Of a DNA stretch of 14,509 nt, positions 7,247 through 14,509 are shown in pieces. The position numbers and the translations under genes were made by a program. Every line of letters starts with the position of its first letter. The first letter of the stretch is position 1. Origin of the DNA: Gammaproteobacteria bacterium UBA3067 (lineage in GTDB: Bacteria; Pseudomonadota; Gammaproteobacteria; Pseudomonadales; UBA3067); assembly GCA_002366835.1 (NCBI GenBank), contig DFBZ01000166.1, positions 1-14,509 on the forward strand. Direction: 5' to 3'. The notes below the pieces were generated by a model. It was not told where the DNA came from, ran no database searches, and saw only the letters and a program-made list of their open reading frames with translations.

Positions 7247-9052
7247 ATGGACACAAACTCGGATTCCAACCTTTTGAAAGCACTTGAAGCAGAAAGCTGG
7301 TCGCTCATTAGCGATAATGCCTTGAATCGCTTCCAGCGCTCCCCTCATCATGCTCTGCAAATGCTCATCTATTTGCAGGCAGCTCTGGGATACATCCCCC
7401 CTGCCCTGCAGCGTCAAATCGCAAGGGATCTACAACTTCCCATTACTCACATCCAGGGCCTGGTGGCCTTCTATTTTTTTCTCAGTGCTGAAAAACTGGG
7501 GACATACCGTATCTATATCAGCAACAACATTACAGACAAAATGCTCGATGCCGCCACTCTCACAGAATGCCTGTGTCAGCAGCTAAATGTCTCATTAGGC
7601 TGCCCTCGGGAAGACGAAAAGGTTTATATAGAGCAAACCTCCTGCATTGGTTTAAGTGATCAAGGCCCTTCTTGCCTAATTAATGGCCTAAGCATTCCCT
7701 CTTTAAATGAGGAGCGCATAAGACAAATCGTTTCATTGATCGAAAGTGATACAGAGCTGAGCCTGTGGCCAAAAAGTTTATTTGAAACCTCTGACAGCAT
7801 TCAGCGCAAGGGTTGGCTTCTAGACAATACGACTTCGCCAGGCGAAAGCCTCAGGCAAGCCCTGAAGATTGGTGATGAAAAAAGCCTGGCCTTACTTGAA
7901 AAATCCGCTTTAAGAGGACGTGGTGGCGCGGGTTTTCCCACTGCAAAAAAATGGCGATTTTGTAAAGGGACGCCCGCAGAAAAACATGTTGTGGTCTGCA
8001 ATGCGGACGAAGGAGAGCCCGGCACCTTTAAAGACCGCGTATTACTTCGGCAGCATTGCGATTTAATTCTGGAAGGCATGACAATTTGTGCGCGCCTTAT
8101 TGGTGCCGAATTGGGTTTTATCTATCTGCGCGCGGAATACCTCAACTTGCTGCCTGACTTGGAAAAAACCCTTCAAAAATGGCGCGATAACAATCTACTC
8201 GGTCAGGCAATACTGGGCAACGAGGGTTTTAATTTCGACATTGAAATCCACCTGGGGGCCGGCGCCTATATTTGCGGTGAAGAGTCCGCCTTGATTGAAT
8301 CCCTCGAAGGCAAGCGAGGCATTCCAAGAAACCGGCCTCCTTTTCCTGTCAGCGAAGGTTATCTCTCTTATCCCACGGTGGTGAATAATGTGGAAACTTT
8401 CGCCATGGCCGCTAGAATTTTCGGCAAAGAGGGGGATAGCTTCTCACAACTCGGTACGGAGCAATCCAAAGGCACTAAGCTACTTAGTATCTCCGGCGAC
8501 ACCCCTAAGCCAGGTATTTACGAATTCCCCTGGGGCGTGACCATACAGGAAATCATTCTCGCCTCCGGTGCCAAAAACACCTACTTTGTACAAGTGGGTG
8601 GCCCAGCCGGAGAGCTGCTCGACCAAAGCCAATTTAAACGCACCTTATGCTATGAAGATGTGGCAACGGGCGGATCATTTATGATTTTTAATGCCGAGCG
8701 AAATCCTTTAGAAATTATTCTCAACTTCACGCAATTTTTTGCCCATGAAAGCTGCGGTTTTTGCACCCCTTGCCGCGTAGGCACCCAGTTAAATCACCAG
8801 CTTTTTGAGAAAATCTCCACACAAGGCGCTGCACCAAGCGACATTGAAAAACTGGAAGAACTCAACCTGCTTATGGATAGATTCAGTCACTGTGGTTTAG
8901 GTAAAACCGCCAGCCATATTGTAAAACAGGGTTTGGCGCAATTTCATAAAAAACTTAAACCCGGCGATGACAATTGGTCGCCCGATTTTGATTTGGACAA
9001 AAGCCTGAGTACCGCTCGCAAACTGCGTATTATTGATACGGGAGCTAACTAA
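7247..9052 (+). CDS. hoxF: NAD-reducing [NiFe] hydrogenase diaphorase subunit HoxF (NuoE-NuoF fusion)
   Basis: HoxF is the NAD(H)- and FMN-binding subunit of the soluble bidirectional hydrogenase, homologous to NuoE and NuoF of complex I. At 601 residues it matches the fused Ralstonia-type HoxF rather than cyanobacterial separate HoxE/HoxF. The N-terminal NuoE-like domain spans about 1-165. The NuoF part carries the FMN motif GRGGAGFPTAKKW (224-236), ADEGEPGTFKDR (253-264), the NADH motif GAGAYICGEESAL (338-349) and [4Fe-4S] ligands Cys503, Cys506, Cys509 and Cys549 (CGFCTPC, HCGLG). The NuoE-like domain lacks the usual four-Cys pattern: the first pair is absent and Cys133 and Cys143 are not CxxxC, so a [2Fe-2S] cluster there is unlikely. 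Its stop overlaps the hoxU start (TAATG). Confidence 0.95.
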   Translation: MDTNSDSNLLKALEAESWSLISDNALNRFQRSPHHALQMLIYLQAALGYIPPALQRQIARDLQLPITHIQGLVAFYFFLSAEKLGTYRIYISNNITDKMLDAATLTECLCQQLNVSLGCPREDEKVYIEQTSCIGLSDQGPSCLINGLSIPSLNEERIRQIVSLIESDTELSLWPKSLFETSDSIQRKGWLLDNTTSPGESLRQALKIGDEKSLALLEKSALRGRGGAGFPTAKKWRFCKGTPAEKHVVVCNADEGEPGTFKDRVLLRQHCDLILEGMTICARLIGAELGFIYLRAEYLNLLPDLEKTLQKWRDNNLLGQAILGNEGFNFDIEIHLGAGAYICGEESALIESLEGKRGIPRNRPPFPVSEGYLSYPTVVNNVETFAMAARIFGKEGDSFSQLGTEQSKGTKLLSISGDTPKPGIYEFPWGVTIQEIILASGAKNTYFVQVGGPAGELLDQSQFKRTLCYEDVATGGSFMIFNAERNPLEIILNFTQFFAHESCGFCTPCRVGTQLNHQLFEKISTQGAAPSDIEKLEELNLLMDRFSHCGLGKTASHIVKQGLAQFHKKLKPGDDNWSPDFDLDKSLSTARKLRIIDTGAN

Positions 9053-9789
9053 TGCCTCAGAAAATTAGCCCCCGAAAAATAAAAATCGATCAGCAAGATA
9101 TCCCTTTTAGCGAGGGGCAAAGCATTATGGAAGCGGCCGAGCAAGCGGGGGTCTACATCCCCCACCTCTGCCATAAAGCGGGCTACAAAGCCCACGGCAG
9201 CTGCCGACTGTGCACAGTAAAGGCAAGCGGTCGTTGGGTTTCTGCCTGTACAGAACCGGCAGAAGTTGGTCTACAAGTTGAAAACAATAGTAGCGAACTG
9301 CAATCACAGCGACGCGCCATCGTGCAATTACTTTTTGCCGAGGGCAACCACCATTGCCCATTTTGTGAAAAAAGCGGTAATTGTCAATTACAAGCCGTGG
9401 CCTATTCCCTCGACATGCACGATGCTCACTTTGCTCACCAGTTCCCACATAGAACGTTGGATGCCAGTCACCCCGAGGTGTTACTGGATAGAGATCGCTG
9501 CATACAGTGCGAACTGTGTGTCAGGGCCAGCAAGGAGCACGATAAAAAAAATGTATTTGCGCTCAGCGGACGCGGCCCACATACCCAACTTATCGTTAAT
9601 TCCGAAAGCGGCAAGTTAAAAGACAGCGAAATTGAAAAAGACGATGAAGCCATTAAGGTTTGCCCAACCGGCGCGCTAATGAATAGATCAAAGCCGTTTT
9701 CCGTTCCCATCGGTCAACGCCAGTTCGACAATATTCCCATCGACCAGCAAAGCACGGGTAAGAGCGGAAATAACGAGGCGCAACCATGA
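9052..9789 (+). CDS. hoxU: NAD-reducing hydrogenase diaphorase subunit HoxU
   Basis: HoxU carries electrons between HoxF and the hydrogenase module and is related to the N-terminus of NuoG. The 245-residue protein shows a ferredoxin-like [2Fe-2S] set (Cys40, Cys51, Cys54, Cys66), the HoxU hallmark EGNHHCPFCEKSGNCQLQ (about 97-114, with Cys102, Cys105, Cys111 and a His ligand for a [4Fe-4S] cluster), and RCIQCELC plus VCPTGAL (Cys150, Cys153, Cys156, Cys204) for a second [4Fe-4S] cluster. A GGGAG site lies inside the end of hoxF, and the ATG shares one base with its stop. The stop overlaps hoxY by four bases (ATGA). The last 35 residues (after about 210) are polar and not obviously conserved. 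Cytoplasmic. Confidence 0.95.
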   Translation: MPQKISPRKIKIDQQDIPFSEGQSIMEAAEQAGVYIPHLCHKAGYKAHGSCRLCTVKASGRWVSACTEPAEVGLQVENNSSELQSQRRAIVQLLFAEGNHHCPFCEKSGNCQLQAVAYSLDMHDAHFAHQFPHRTLDASHPEVLLDRDRCIQCELCVRASKEHDKKNVFALSGRGPHTQLIVNSESGKLKDSEIEKDDEAIKVCPTGALMNRSKPFSVPIGQRQFDNIPIDQQSTGKSGNNEAQP

Positions 9790-10325
9790 CACAAAAAATT
9801 CGGCTGGCCACCTGCTCACTGGCAGGTTGTTTCGGCTGCCACATGTCATTTCTTGATATCGACGAAGCCCTTATTTCGGTGGCTGACATTGTCGAATTTG
9901 ATCGCTCCCCCATCACCGATATAAAACATGTCACAAACTGCGATATCGGTTTAATTGAAGGAGGCATTTGTAATTCTGACAATATTGAAGTGTTAAAGGA
10001 ATTCCGCGAGCAATGCAAAATCCTCGTTGCCGTAGGGGCCTGCGCCATTACCGGTGGCGTGCCCGCTTTAAGGAATCACTTTGAATTAAAAGAATGCCTT
10101 GAAGAGGTTTATCTTAAAGGTAAAGGTGTCGTTAACCCTCAAATCCCTAGCGATGAAGAATTGCCCTTGCTTACTGAAAAGGTCTACCCCATTCATGAAG
10201 TGGTTAAAATCGACTATTCACTTCCCGGTTGCCCACCGCCAGCCGATGCATTTATGGAATTAATCACGGCGATCAAACAAAACCGTGAACCAAAACTTGA
10301 ATATGCTCTTCGTCATTTTGACTAA
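9786..10325 (+). CDS. hoxY: NAD-reducing [NiFe] hydrogenase small subunit HoxY
   Basis: HoxY holds the [4Fe-4S] cluster nearest the NiFe site. The four expected ligands are present: Cys15 and Cys18 in AGCFGCHMSFLDIDE, Cys86 in VGACAITGG, and Cys149 in LPGCPPPADA. At 179 residues it is compact: no Tat signal is present, as expected for a cytoplasmic enzyme, and there is only one cluster, as in group 3d enzymes. It is shorter at the N-terminus than the Ralstonia HoxY I recall, which has some 30 extra residues before the first Cys motif. Its ATG overlaps the hoxU stop (ATGA), with GAGG upstream, implying coupled translation. hoxH follows after 21 bp. Confidence 0.94.
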   Translation: MTQKIRLATCSLAGCFGCHMSFLDIDEALISVADIVEFDRSPITDIKHVTNCDIGLIEGGICNSDNIEVLKEFREQCKILVAVGACAITGGVPALRNHFELKECLEEVYLKGKGVVNPQIPSDEELPLLTEKVYPIHEVVKIDYSLPGCPPPADAFMELITAIKQNREPKLEYALRHFD

Positions 10326-10346
10326 ATTAAGTAATGCGTGAAATAA

Positions 10347-11798
10347 ATGAAAATTTCCAATAAAAAAACAGGTAAACGTGTAGTCATTGACCCAGTAAGT
10401 CGGGTTGAGGGCCATGGTAAAGTCACCCTACTGCTTGATGAGAATAATCGTCTGCAGGAGGCCCGTTTACATATTGTAGAATTTCGCGGTTTCGAAAAGT
10501 TTATTGAAGGTCGCCCCTACGAAGAAGTAGCGGTGTTGGTACAACGTCTTTGCGGCATTTGCCCCGTCAGCCACCACTTAGCCGCAGCAAAAGCCATTGA
10601 CCAGTTGGTGGGAGTAAATCAACTCACGCCCACCGCAGAAAAAATTCGTCGTTTATTGCACTACGGCCAGGTATTACAATCCCACGCCCTGCACTTTTTC
10701 CATCTTTCTTCTCCCGATCTTTTATTTGGCTTTGAGTCAGACTTACATCGCCGTAATATCATCGAAGTCATTAAGGATTTTCCAGACATTGGCCGCCAGG
10801 GTATTCAACTAAGAAAGTTTGGTCAGGATATAATTCAGGCTATATCGGGGAAAAAAATACACGGTGTTATTGCCGTACCCGGCGGTGTCAACCGTTCGTT
10901 GGATATTTCGCAACGTGATACCCTACGCGCACAACTACCCGATGTGCTGGAAAAAAGCCAAAAAGCCGTGGCAATCTCCCGCGATCTTTACCTCTCCAAT
11001 ATTGAGATGCACCAAAGGTTTGGCTTTATCGAATCGTCTTTTTTAGGCTTGGTGGATTCTAAAGGTGCTCTGGAATTGTACGATGGCAATATCCGCATTA
11101 AAGACCAGGAAGGAAATATTTTTCAAGACCAGTTAGATGATAATCATTATTTTGATTACATTCAGGAAGAAGTGCGCTCGTGGTCCTATATGAAATTCCC
11201 CTTTCTTTCCGACCTGGGTATTGAAAAAGGCTGGTATCGCGTTGGCCCCCTCGCACGGATTAATAACTGTGACTTTATATCCACTCCGCTAGCGGAAAAA
11301 GCCCGGCAAGAATTTATTCAATTTCACCACGGCGTTGCCCAAGCTCCCCTCGCCTACCATTGGGCACGAATGATCGAGTTATTGCACTGCGCAGAACAAA
11401 TTGAAACCCTATTACAAGACGAAGACATTCTCGGCAACGAACTTATCCTTAAAGGCAAGGCCCAGCAAGAAGGCATTGGTGTTATCGAAGCGCCCAGAGG
11501 CACCCTGATTCATCATTACAAGATCGATGACGAAGGCCTGATTGAAAAAGCCAATTTAATTGTTTCCACTACACAAAATAACCAGGCCATGAACGATAGT
11601 GTGCGAGAAGTCGCGCAGGAATATATTGATGGCCAGGAAATAACAGAAGGCGCTCTCAACCAGATAGAAGTCGCCATTCGTGCCTACGACCCCTGCCTTT
11701 CTTGTGCGACCCATGCCATGGGAAAAATGCCGCTAAAGTTGGAATTATTTGATCACCAAGGTTTGTTGTTGGACACAAAAACAAAAAGCGGCTTTTAA
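10347..11798 (+). CDS. hoxH: NAD-reducing [NiFe] hydrogenase large subunit HoxH precursor
   Basis: HoxH carries the NiFe(CN)2CO site that splits or forms H2. Both ligand motifs are complete: RLCGICPVSHHLAAAKA (Cys69, Cys72) and DPCLSCATH (Cys450, Cys453, His456). The RVEGHGKV box (19-26) is also present. Family knowledge says a HoxW-type endopeptidase cuts after the motif's His once Ni is in place; this would remove the last 27 residues (from Ala457) and leave a 456-residue mature form. Residue pattern and gene order place the enzyme in group 3d (bidirectional, NAD-linked). The ribosome binding site is weak, so expression may depend on coupling with hoxY. No protease or hyp maturation gene follows; an inserted repeat starts 18 bp after the stop. 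Confidence 0.95.
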   Translation: MKISNKKTGKRVVIDPVSRVEGHGKVTLLLDENNRLQEARLHIVEFRGFEKFIEGRPYEEVAVLVQRLCGICPVSHHLAAAKAIDQLVGVNQLTPTAEKIRRLLHYGQVLQSHALHFFHLSSPDLLFGFESDLHRRNIIEVIKDFPDIGRQGIQLRKFGQDIIQAISGKKIHGVIAVPGGVNRSLDISQRDTLRAQLPDVLEKSQKAVAISRDLYLSNIEMHQRFGFIESSFLGLVDSKGALELYDGNIRIKDQEGNIFQDQLDDNHYFDYIQEEVRSWSYMKFPFLSDLGIEKGWYRVGPLARINNCDFISTPLAEKARQEFIQFHHGVAQAPLAYHWARMIELLHCAEQIETLLQDEDILGNELILKGKAQQEGIGVIEAPRGTLIHHYKIDDEGLIEKANLIVSTTQNNQAMNDSVREVAQEYIDGQEITEGALNQIEVAIRAYDPCLSCATHAMGKMPLKLELFDHQGLLLDTKTKSGF

Positions 11799-11816
11799 AG
11801 TAACAAGTAATAATTA

Positions 11817-11956
11817 GGGTATCTCTAAAAATTAGAATTTTTATTCGAGAGCAAGGAAGCACCGCACGGAAACCCGGAGTGTAGAAGGGCTACATGAGGA
11901 GTTGAGTACGGAGCTGACGCCGCTATCGGGTAAAAAGGCAATTTTTAGTGATGCCC
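11817..11956. mobile_element. MITE-like element, short copy A
   Basis: A 140-bp non-coding element with 17-bp terminal inverted repeats: left GGGTATCTCTAAAAATT, right the complement of GGGCATCACTAAAAATT (2 mismatches). ATTA flanks it on both sides (11813-11816 and 11957-11960), a 4-bp target duplication. It matches the 13085-13320 element at about 133 of 140 aligned bases but lacks a 96-bp internal stretch. Just inside the left end is a hairpin AAAAATT-AG-AATTTTT. It has no transposase, so mobilisation would need one from elsewhere. It lies 18 bp after hoxH and may act as its transcription end. Confidence 0.85.
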
Positions 11957-12073
11957 ATTAGTCTAACCTGAAGGAATACTGCTTTATAACGTGTACAAAG
12001 CAGTCTCCACTTATTTCTAGCATTCAAAACATGGGTCATTTAATACGCGCACGACCTAACGCTTTTTAACCCC

Positions 12074-12919
12074 TTAGAATTTAACAGAAACGCCCGTCTG
12101 ATAGGTGATATCTGTATGCTCTACACCCGCTGGCGGCTCGGTATCGTGCTTTATTTTAAGTGACAACGCCAGATCAACCCGATTTGCCATTGCAACTTCT
12201 AGTGTAAAATCCTGCAAGGCACGCGCATCTGATAATTGCTCCAGGTCGGGCTGCCAATAGCTACTGCTTTTTATCACCGACTGGGGATTAACCCGAAACT
12301 GAGTAATAAAATATAGGTTCCCTCTTGTTGCATCTGTCTCCTTAACGTAGGCGCTACTCCCTGCTTCAAGCTTTTCTCTTTCAATAAATGCACCAAGTCC
12401 TAAGAATGTTTTGTTTTCGCTGCTACTGTCATCTTGGCTCGAACCGAACAGTTGCCATCGAGCGCCGCTACCTATAAGCGCACGATAACTTAAGCGTGTA
12501 AATGTATTGGATTCCACTTGCGCAAAATTATCCCAAGATAAAACGGATGTCTGGGGGCGAATGTGTCGCACATGAAGAAACATCTCTTCGCTATCCTTAA
12601 CTTTATCACTTTCGCCATAGACACCACCGAACAACAGTACTGTTGTATGTCGATGCGTAACGCGATCAATATGCGCATCGAGAGAAAAGGCCATTTTTTC
12701 GGTGTTCCCCTCTGCTCCACCAAAGCCTAAATTAAATTCACCTGACACACCAGGTGCTGCTGGTGAAAGATGAACGTTACCCATATTACTAACACCCCAT
12801 GCATGCGGCGCAATAATGGCGAAAAATAGTGCTGCAGTTGCTTGTAGAGCTGACGTTTTACAATGTTCGCTAGTCAAAACCTGTAGGAAAGTCTTACTAA
12901 TAACGTATTTAATACACAT
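12074..12919 (-). CDS. DUF481 (YdiY-like) outer-membrane protein
   Basis: This 281-residue protein looks like a DUF481 member, a group of small outer-membrane beta-barrels whose role is unclear (E. coli YdiY is described as salt-induced). A hydrophobic stretch ALQATAALFFAIIAPHAWG (about residues 24-42) is the likely signal peptide, unusually far from the N-terminus: the first 23 residues (MCIKYVISKTF...) may be an n-region extension or the real start may be later. The rest alternates polar and hydrophobic residues with many aromatic ends, ending in GVSVKF with the C-terminal Phe typical of outer-membrane barrels. The ATG at 12919 has AGGA six bases upstream, which supports this start. The gene is flanked by two same-orientation copies of the repeat element. 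Confidence 0.75.
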   Translation of the reverse strand: MCIKYVISKTFLQVLTSEHCKTSALQATAALFFAIIAPHAWGVSNMGNVHLSPAAPGVSGEFNLGFGGAEGNTEKMAFSLDAHIDRVTHRHTTVLLFGGVYGESDKVKDSEEMFLHVRHIRPQTSVLSWDNFAQVESNTFTRLSYRALIGSGARWQLFGSSQDDSSSENKTFLGLGAFIEREKLEAGSSAYVKETDATRGNLYFITQFRVNPQSVIKSSSYWQPDLEQLSDARALQDFTLEVAMANRVDLALSLKIKHDTEPPAGVEHTDITYQTGVSVKF

Positions 12920-13084
12920 TGAGAATCCTAAACTCCATTAAGCTAATTGCTTTAAGAAACACTGGCTAATTTAAAAAAGGCGGCATTTTAAGCGATCTAT
13001 TTCGATATGCCTACTTAATCTCGCCACAAGAATCAAAGACTAACGCCCCATGCAAATAAAACCCTCAAGGCCTTTCACTCTGTA

Positions 13085-13320
13085 GGGCATCTCTAAAAAT
13101 TAGAATTTTTATTCGAGAGCAAGGAAGCACCGCACGGAAACCCGCACGACTCCATGGATGGAGGAGGTACGGTTCCATGGACGGAACTGGTAGAGCCGAG
13201 TCGGGAACAGAGGCCGAGAGCGACGCAGAAAGCCAAAGCAGAATGTACAAGGGCTACATGGGGAGTTGAGCACGGAGCTGACGCCGCTATCGGGTAAAAA
13301 GGCAATTTTTAGAAATGCCC
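13085..13320. mobile_element. MITE-like element, long copy B
   Basis: A 236-bp element with 17-bp terminal inverted repeats, GGGCATCTCTAAAAATT on the left and the complement of GGGCATTTCTAAAAATT on the right (one mismatch). TGTA is duplicated on both sides (13081-13084 and 13321-13324). It has the same orientation and sequence as the element at 11817 but holds 96 extra bases (13145-13240). It codes for no recognisable protein; the minus-strand frames through it are chance. The differing target duplications show that the two copies inserted separately. Confidence 0.85.
13150..13189 (+). other. Two tandem hairpins with ANGGAN loops (CsrA/RsmA-like sites)
   Basis: Inside the 96-bp module of the long repeat, CTCC-ATGGAT-GGAG (13150-13163) and CGGTTCC-ATGGAC-GGAACTG (13170-13189) can form stems of 4 and 7 bp (one G-U pair) in plus-strand RNA. 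Both loops are hexaloops closed by C-G and fit CANGGANG, the consensus bound by CsrA/RsmA. The complementary strand does not present GGA in the loops. Whether the repeat is transcribed is unknown. Confidence 0.4.
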
Positions 13321-13463
13321 TGTAGGAGTATTCTTTAAATACACTCTTCGCAAAACTGTCCTATTTCATGACTAACAAGCGCTAATGCAATCGATGGTTT
13401 CCTTAAAGCCCATCCCGTTCTAAAATCGCCCCTACCCTCTCCTTAAGCCATCACTCGAATATC

Positions 13464-14509
13464 ATGCCCTACTCTTTTAACCTTGTTTTTACCGTCGCAC
13501 TCAAGCAAGAACTGCCGCTTGAATACCTAGCACAGCACAATGTCCCAGTTTGCACCCTCGCCGCAGCACAATCGGGGTTTCTAAAATCATTATCTCGTGA
13601 AGAGCAACAGGGCATACTATTTCTTATAACAGGCGTAGGGGCGGAAAAATCCAAACATGCCGCCGGGTGGATTACTTCAACGCTCAAGCCAATGTTTGTT
13701 GTTAACATTGGCAGCACTGGCGCGACCAATGAAAAACTCCATACTTGGGTAGGCCCCCTGTTCGTAACGAATGAAGAACCCCTAAGCAGCGCGATACCGC
13801 TAGCGCCGCTACCTTTTCAGACAACGGACACCATCCCCCACAAAGGGCAACTGATAAGCGCACTCGTCCCCCGTTCAGGAGACACCGCCTCTCAAGACAC
13901 AAGCATCGCGTCCTTTGACTTTGTTGATATGGAAGCCTATTGGCAAGCTGAGGTTTTTCAGCCCCACGGTATCGCTTTTTCCTCCTTAAAATACGTTAGC
14001 GACAGCTGCAGCGCCGCTTCGCTGGAAAACTACCAGCAAGCCCTCCTTGCAATGCGGGAATCTTTTATCGGTCTACTTTCACCGTTCTTCAACAAGGTGG
14101 AGCCCCAGATCTCTGTCATTATTCCAGTTAATAATCGCGCCGAATGGATAGCAGAAACCGTAAACACCGTGCGCTCACAAAGCCAGCCACCCTTTGAAAT
14201 TATCGTTGTAGACGATGGGAGCGATACACCTCTCGATAGCTACCTGGCAGACCACCTCGATGCCATTACCCTTTTACGCTTGCCGGAAAATCAGGGCGTT
14301 TCTGCCGCCAGAAATGCGGGTGCAGAGCGTGCGAAAGGCAATTACTTGGCCTTTCTCGATTCCGACGACCACTGGGCAGCGAAAAAACTTGCTGAGCAGC
14401 TCAGCTACCTGCAGCAGCACCCCTATTTAGTCGCCTTACAGTGTGAAGAAATCTGGATTCGCAACGGCGTCAGGGTCAATGCCCACAAGCATCATCAGAA
14501 AAAGGCAGG
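13464..14509 (+). CDS. Nucleosidase/phosphorylase-like domain fused to GT2 glycosyltransferase (5' part)
   Basis: The frame opens at the ATG at 13464 and runs past the right edge; 348 residues are visible. There is no upstream start in frame before a stop and only a poor ribosome binding site. Residues 1-205 look like the PNP/UDP phosphorylase (MTA/SAH nucleosidase) fold: LITGVGAEKSKHAA (54-67), VVNIGSTGA (79-87), FVDMEAYW (153-160, with the ribose-binding Met-Glu) and KYVSDS (176-181, with the base-contacting Asp). From about 215 a GT-A family-2 domain starts: ISVIIPVNNRAEWI (216-229), IIVVDDGSD (246-254), NQGVSAARNAG (276-286) and the DxD-like LDSDDHW (298-304), ending in EEIWIRNGVRVN. The two halves are joined without frameshift. 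Nucleotide-sugar-dependent glycosyl transfer is the likely activity of the second half. Target and pathway are unknown. Confidence 0.8.
   Translation, partial: MPYSFNLVFTVALKQELPLEYLAQHNVPVCTLAAAQSGFLKSLSREEQQGILFLITGVGAEKSKHAAGWITSTLKPMFVVNIGSTGATNEKLHTWVGPLFVTNEEPLSSAIPLAPLPFQTTDTIPHKGQLISALVPRSGDTASQDTSIASFDFVDMEAYWQAEVFQPHGIAFSSLKYVSDSCSAASLENYQQALLAMRESFIGLLSPFFNKVEPQISVIIPVNNRAEWIAETVNTVRSQSQPPFEIIVVDDGSDTPLDSYLADHLDAITLLRLPENQGVSAARNAGAERAKGNYLAFLDSDDHWAAKKLAEQLSYLQQHPYLVALQCEEIWIRNGVRVNAHKHHQKKA

Noticed and set aside
11656..13305. Short minus-strand frames through the two repeats that share a LPCSRIKILIFRD segment
   Set aside because: The shared peptide is only the repeat DNA translated. 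It has no ribosome binding site, and the frames differ outside the repeats.
1..14509. CRISPR arrays, tRNA or rRNA genes, phage genes
   Set aside because: No regularly spaced repeats, no cloverleaf-like sequence and no phage or rRNA features were seen on reading either strand.

Overview
The window looks like chromosomal DNA from a Gram-negative bacterium, probably a marine-type gammaproteobacterium (for example the Cellvibrionales). This is an inference from an OMPLA-type outer-membrane phospholipase, a DUF481 outer-membrane protein, moderate GC and compact genes; no rRNA or marker gene fixes the taxon.

Left part (1-5413) is ordinary chromosome: two tandem, translationally coupled hotdog thioesterases (minus strand, the first cut by the window edge), a CBM48-GH13 alpha-glucan enzyme (minus), an outer-membrane phospholipase A (plus) and a convergent class-I-like PPK2 polyphosphate kinase (minus). 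A gap of about 670 bp follows, with two inverted repeats and no convincing gene. Next come a tautomerase gene broken by one in-frame amber codon (6086-6481) and a LysE-type exporter.

The centrepiece is a tight four-gene operon, hoxFUYH (7247-11798), encoding a bidirectional NAD-reducing [NiFe] hydrogenase (group 3d). HoxF (NuoE- and NuoF-like parts fused) and HoxU form the NAD-reactive diaphorase; HoxY and HoxH form the hydrogenase. HoxH still has its C-terminal extension after the DPCxxCxxH motif and so needs a maturation protease, but no hoxW, hoxI or hyp gene lies in the window.

Just after hoxH is one copy of a non-coding, MITE-like element with 17-bp terminal inverted repeats and a 4-bp target duplication (11817-11956). 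A second, longer copy (13085-13320), in the same orientation and with a different target duplication, lies on the far side of a DUF481 gene. The longer copy carries an extra 96 bp that can form two tandem hairpins with ANGGAN loops, the shape recognised by CsrA/RsmA proteins.

The right end (13464 to the edge) starts an unusual fusion: an N-terminal nucleoside-phosphorylase/nucleosidase-like domain joined in one frame to a family-2 glycosyltransferase domain. The most noteworthy items are this fusion, the repeat family with its CsrA-like hairpin module, the amber-interrupted tautomerase, and the hydrogenase operon bordered by a repeat where maturation genes might be expected.
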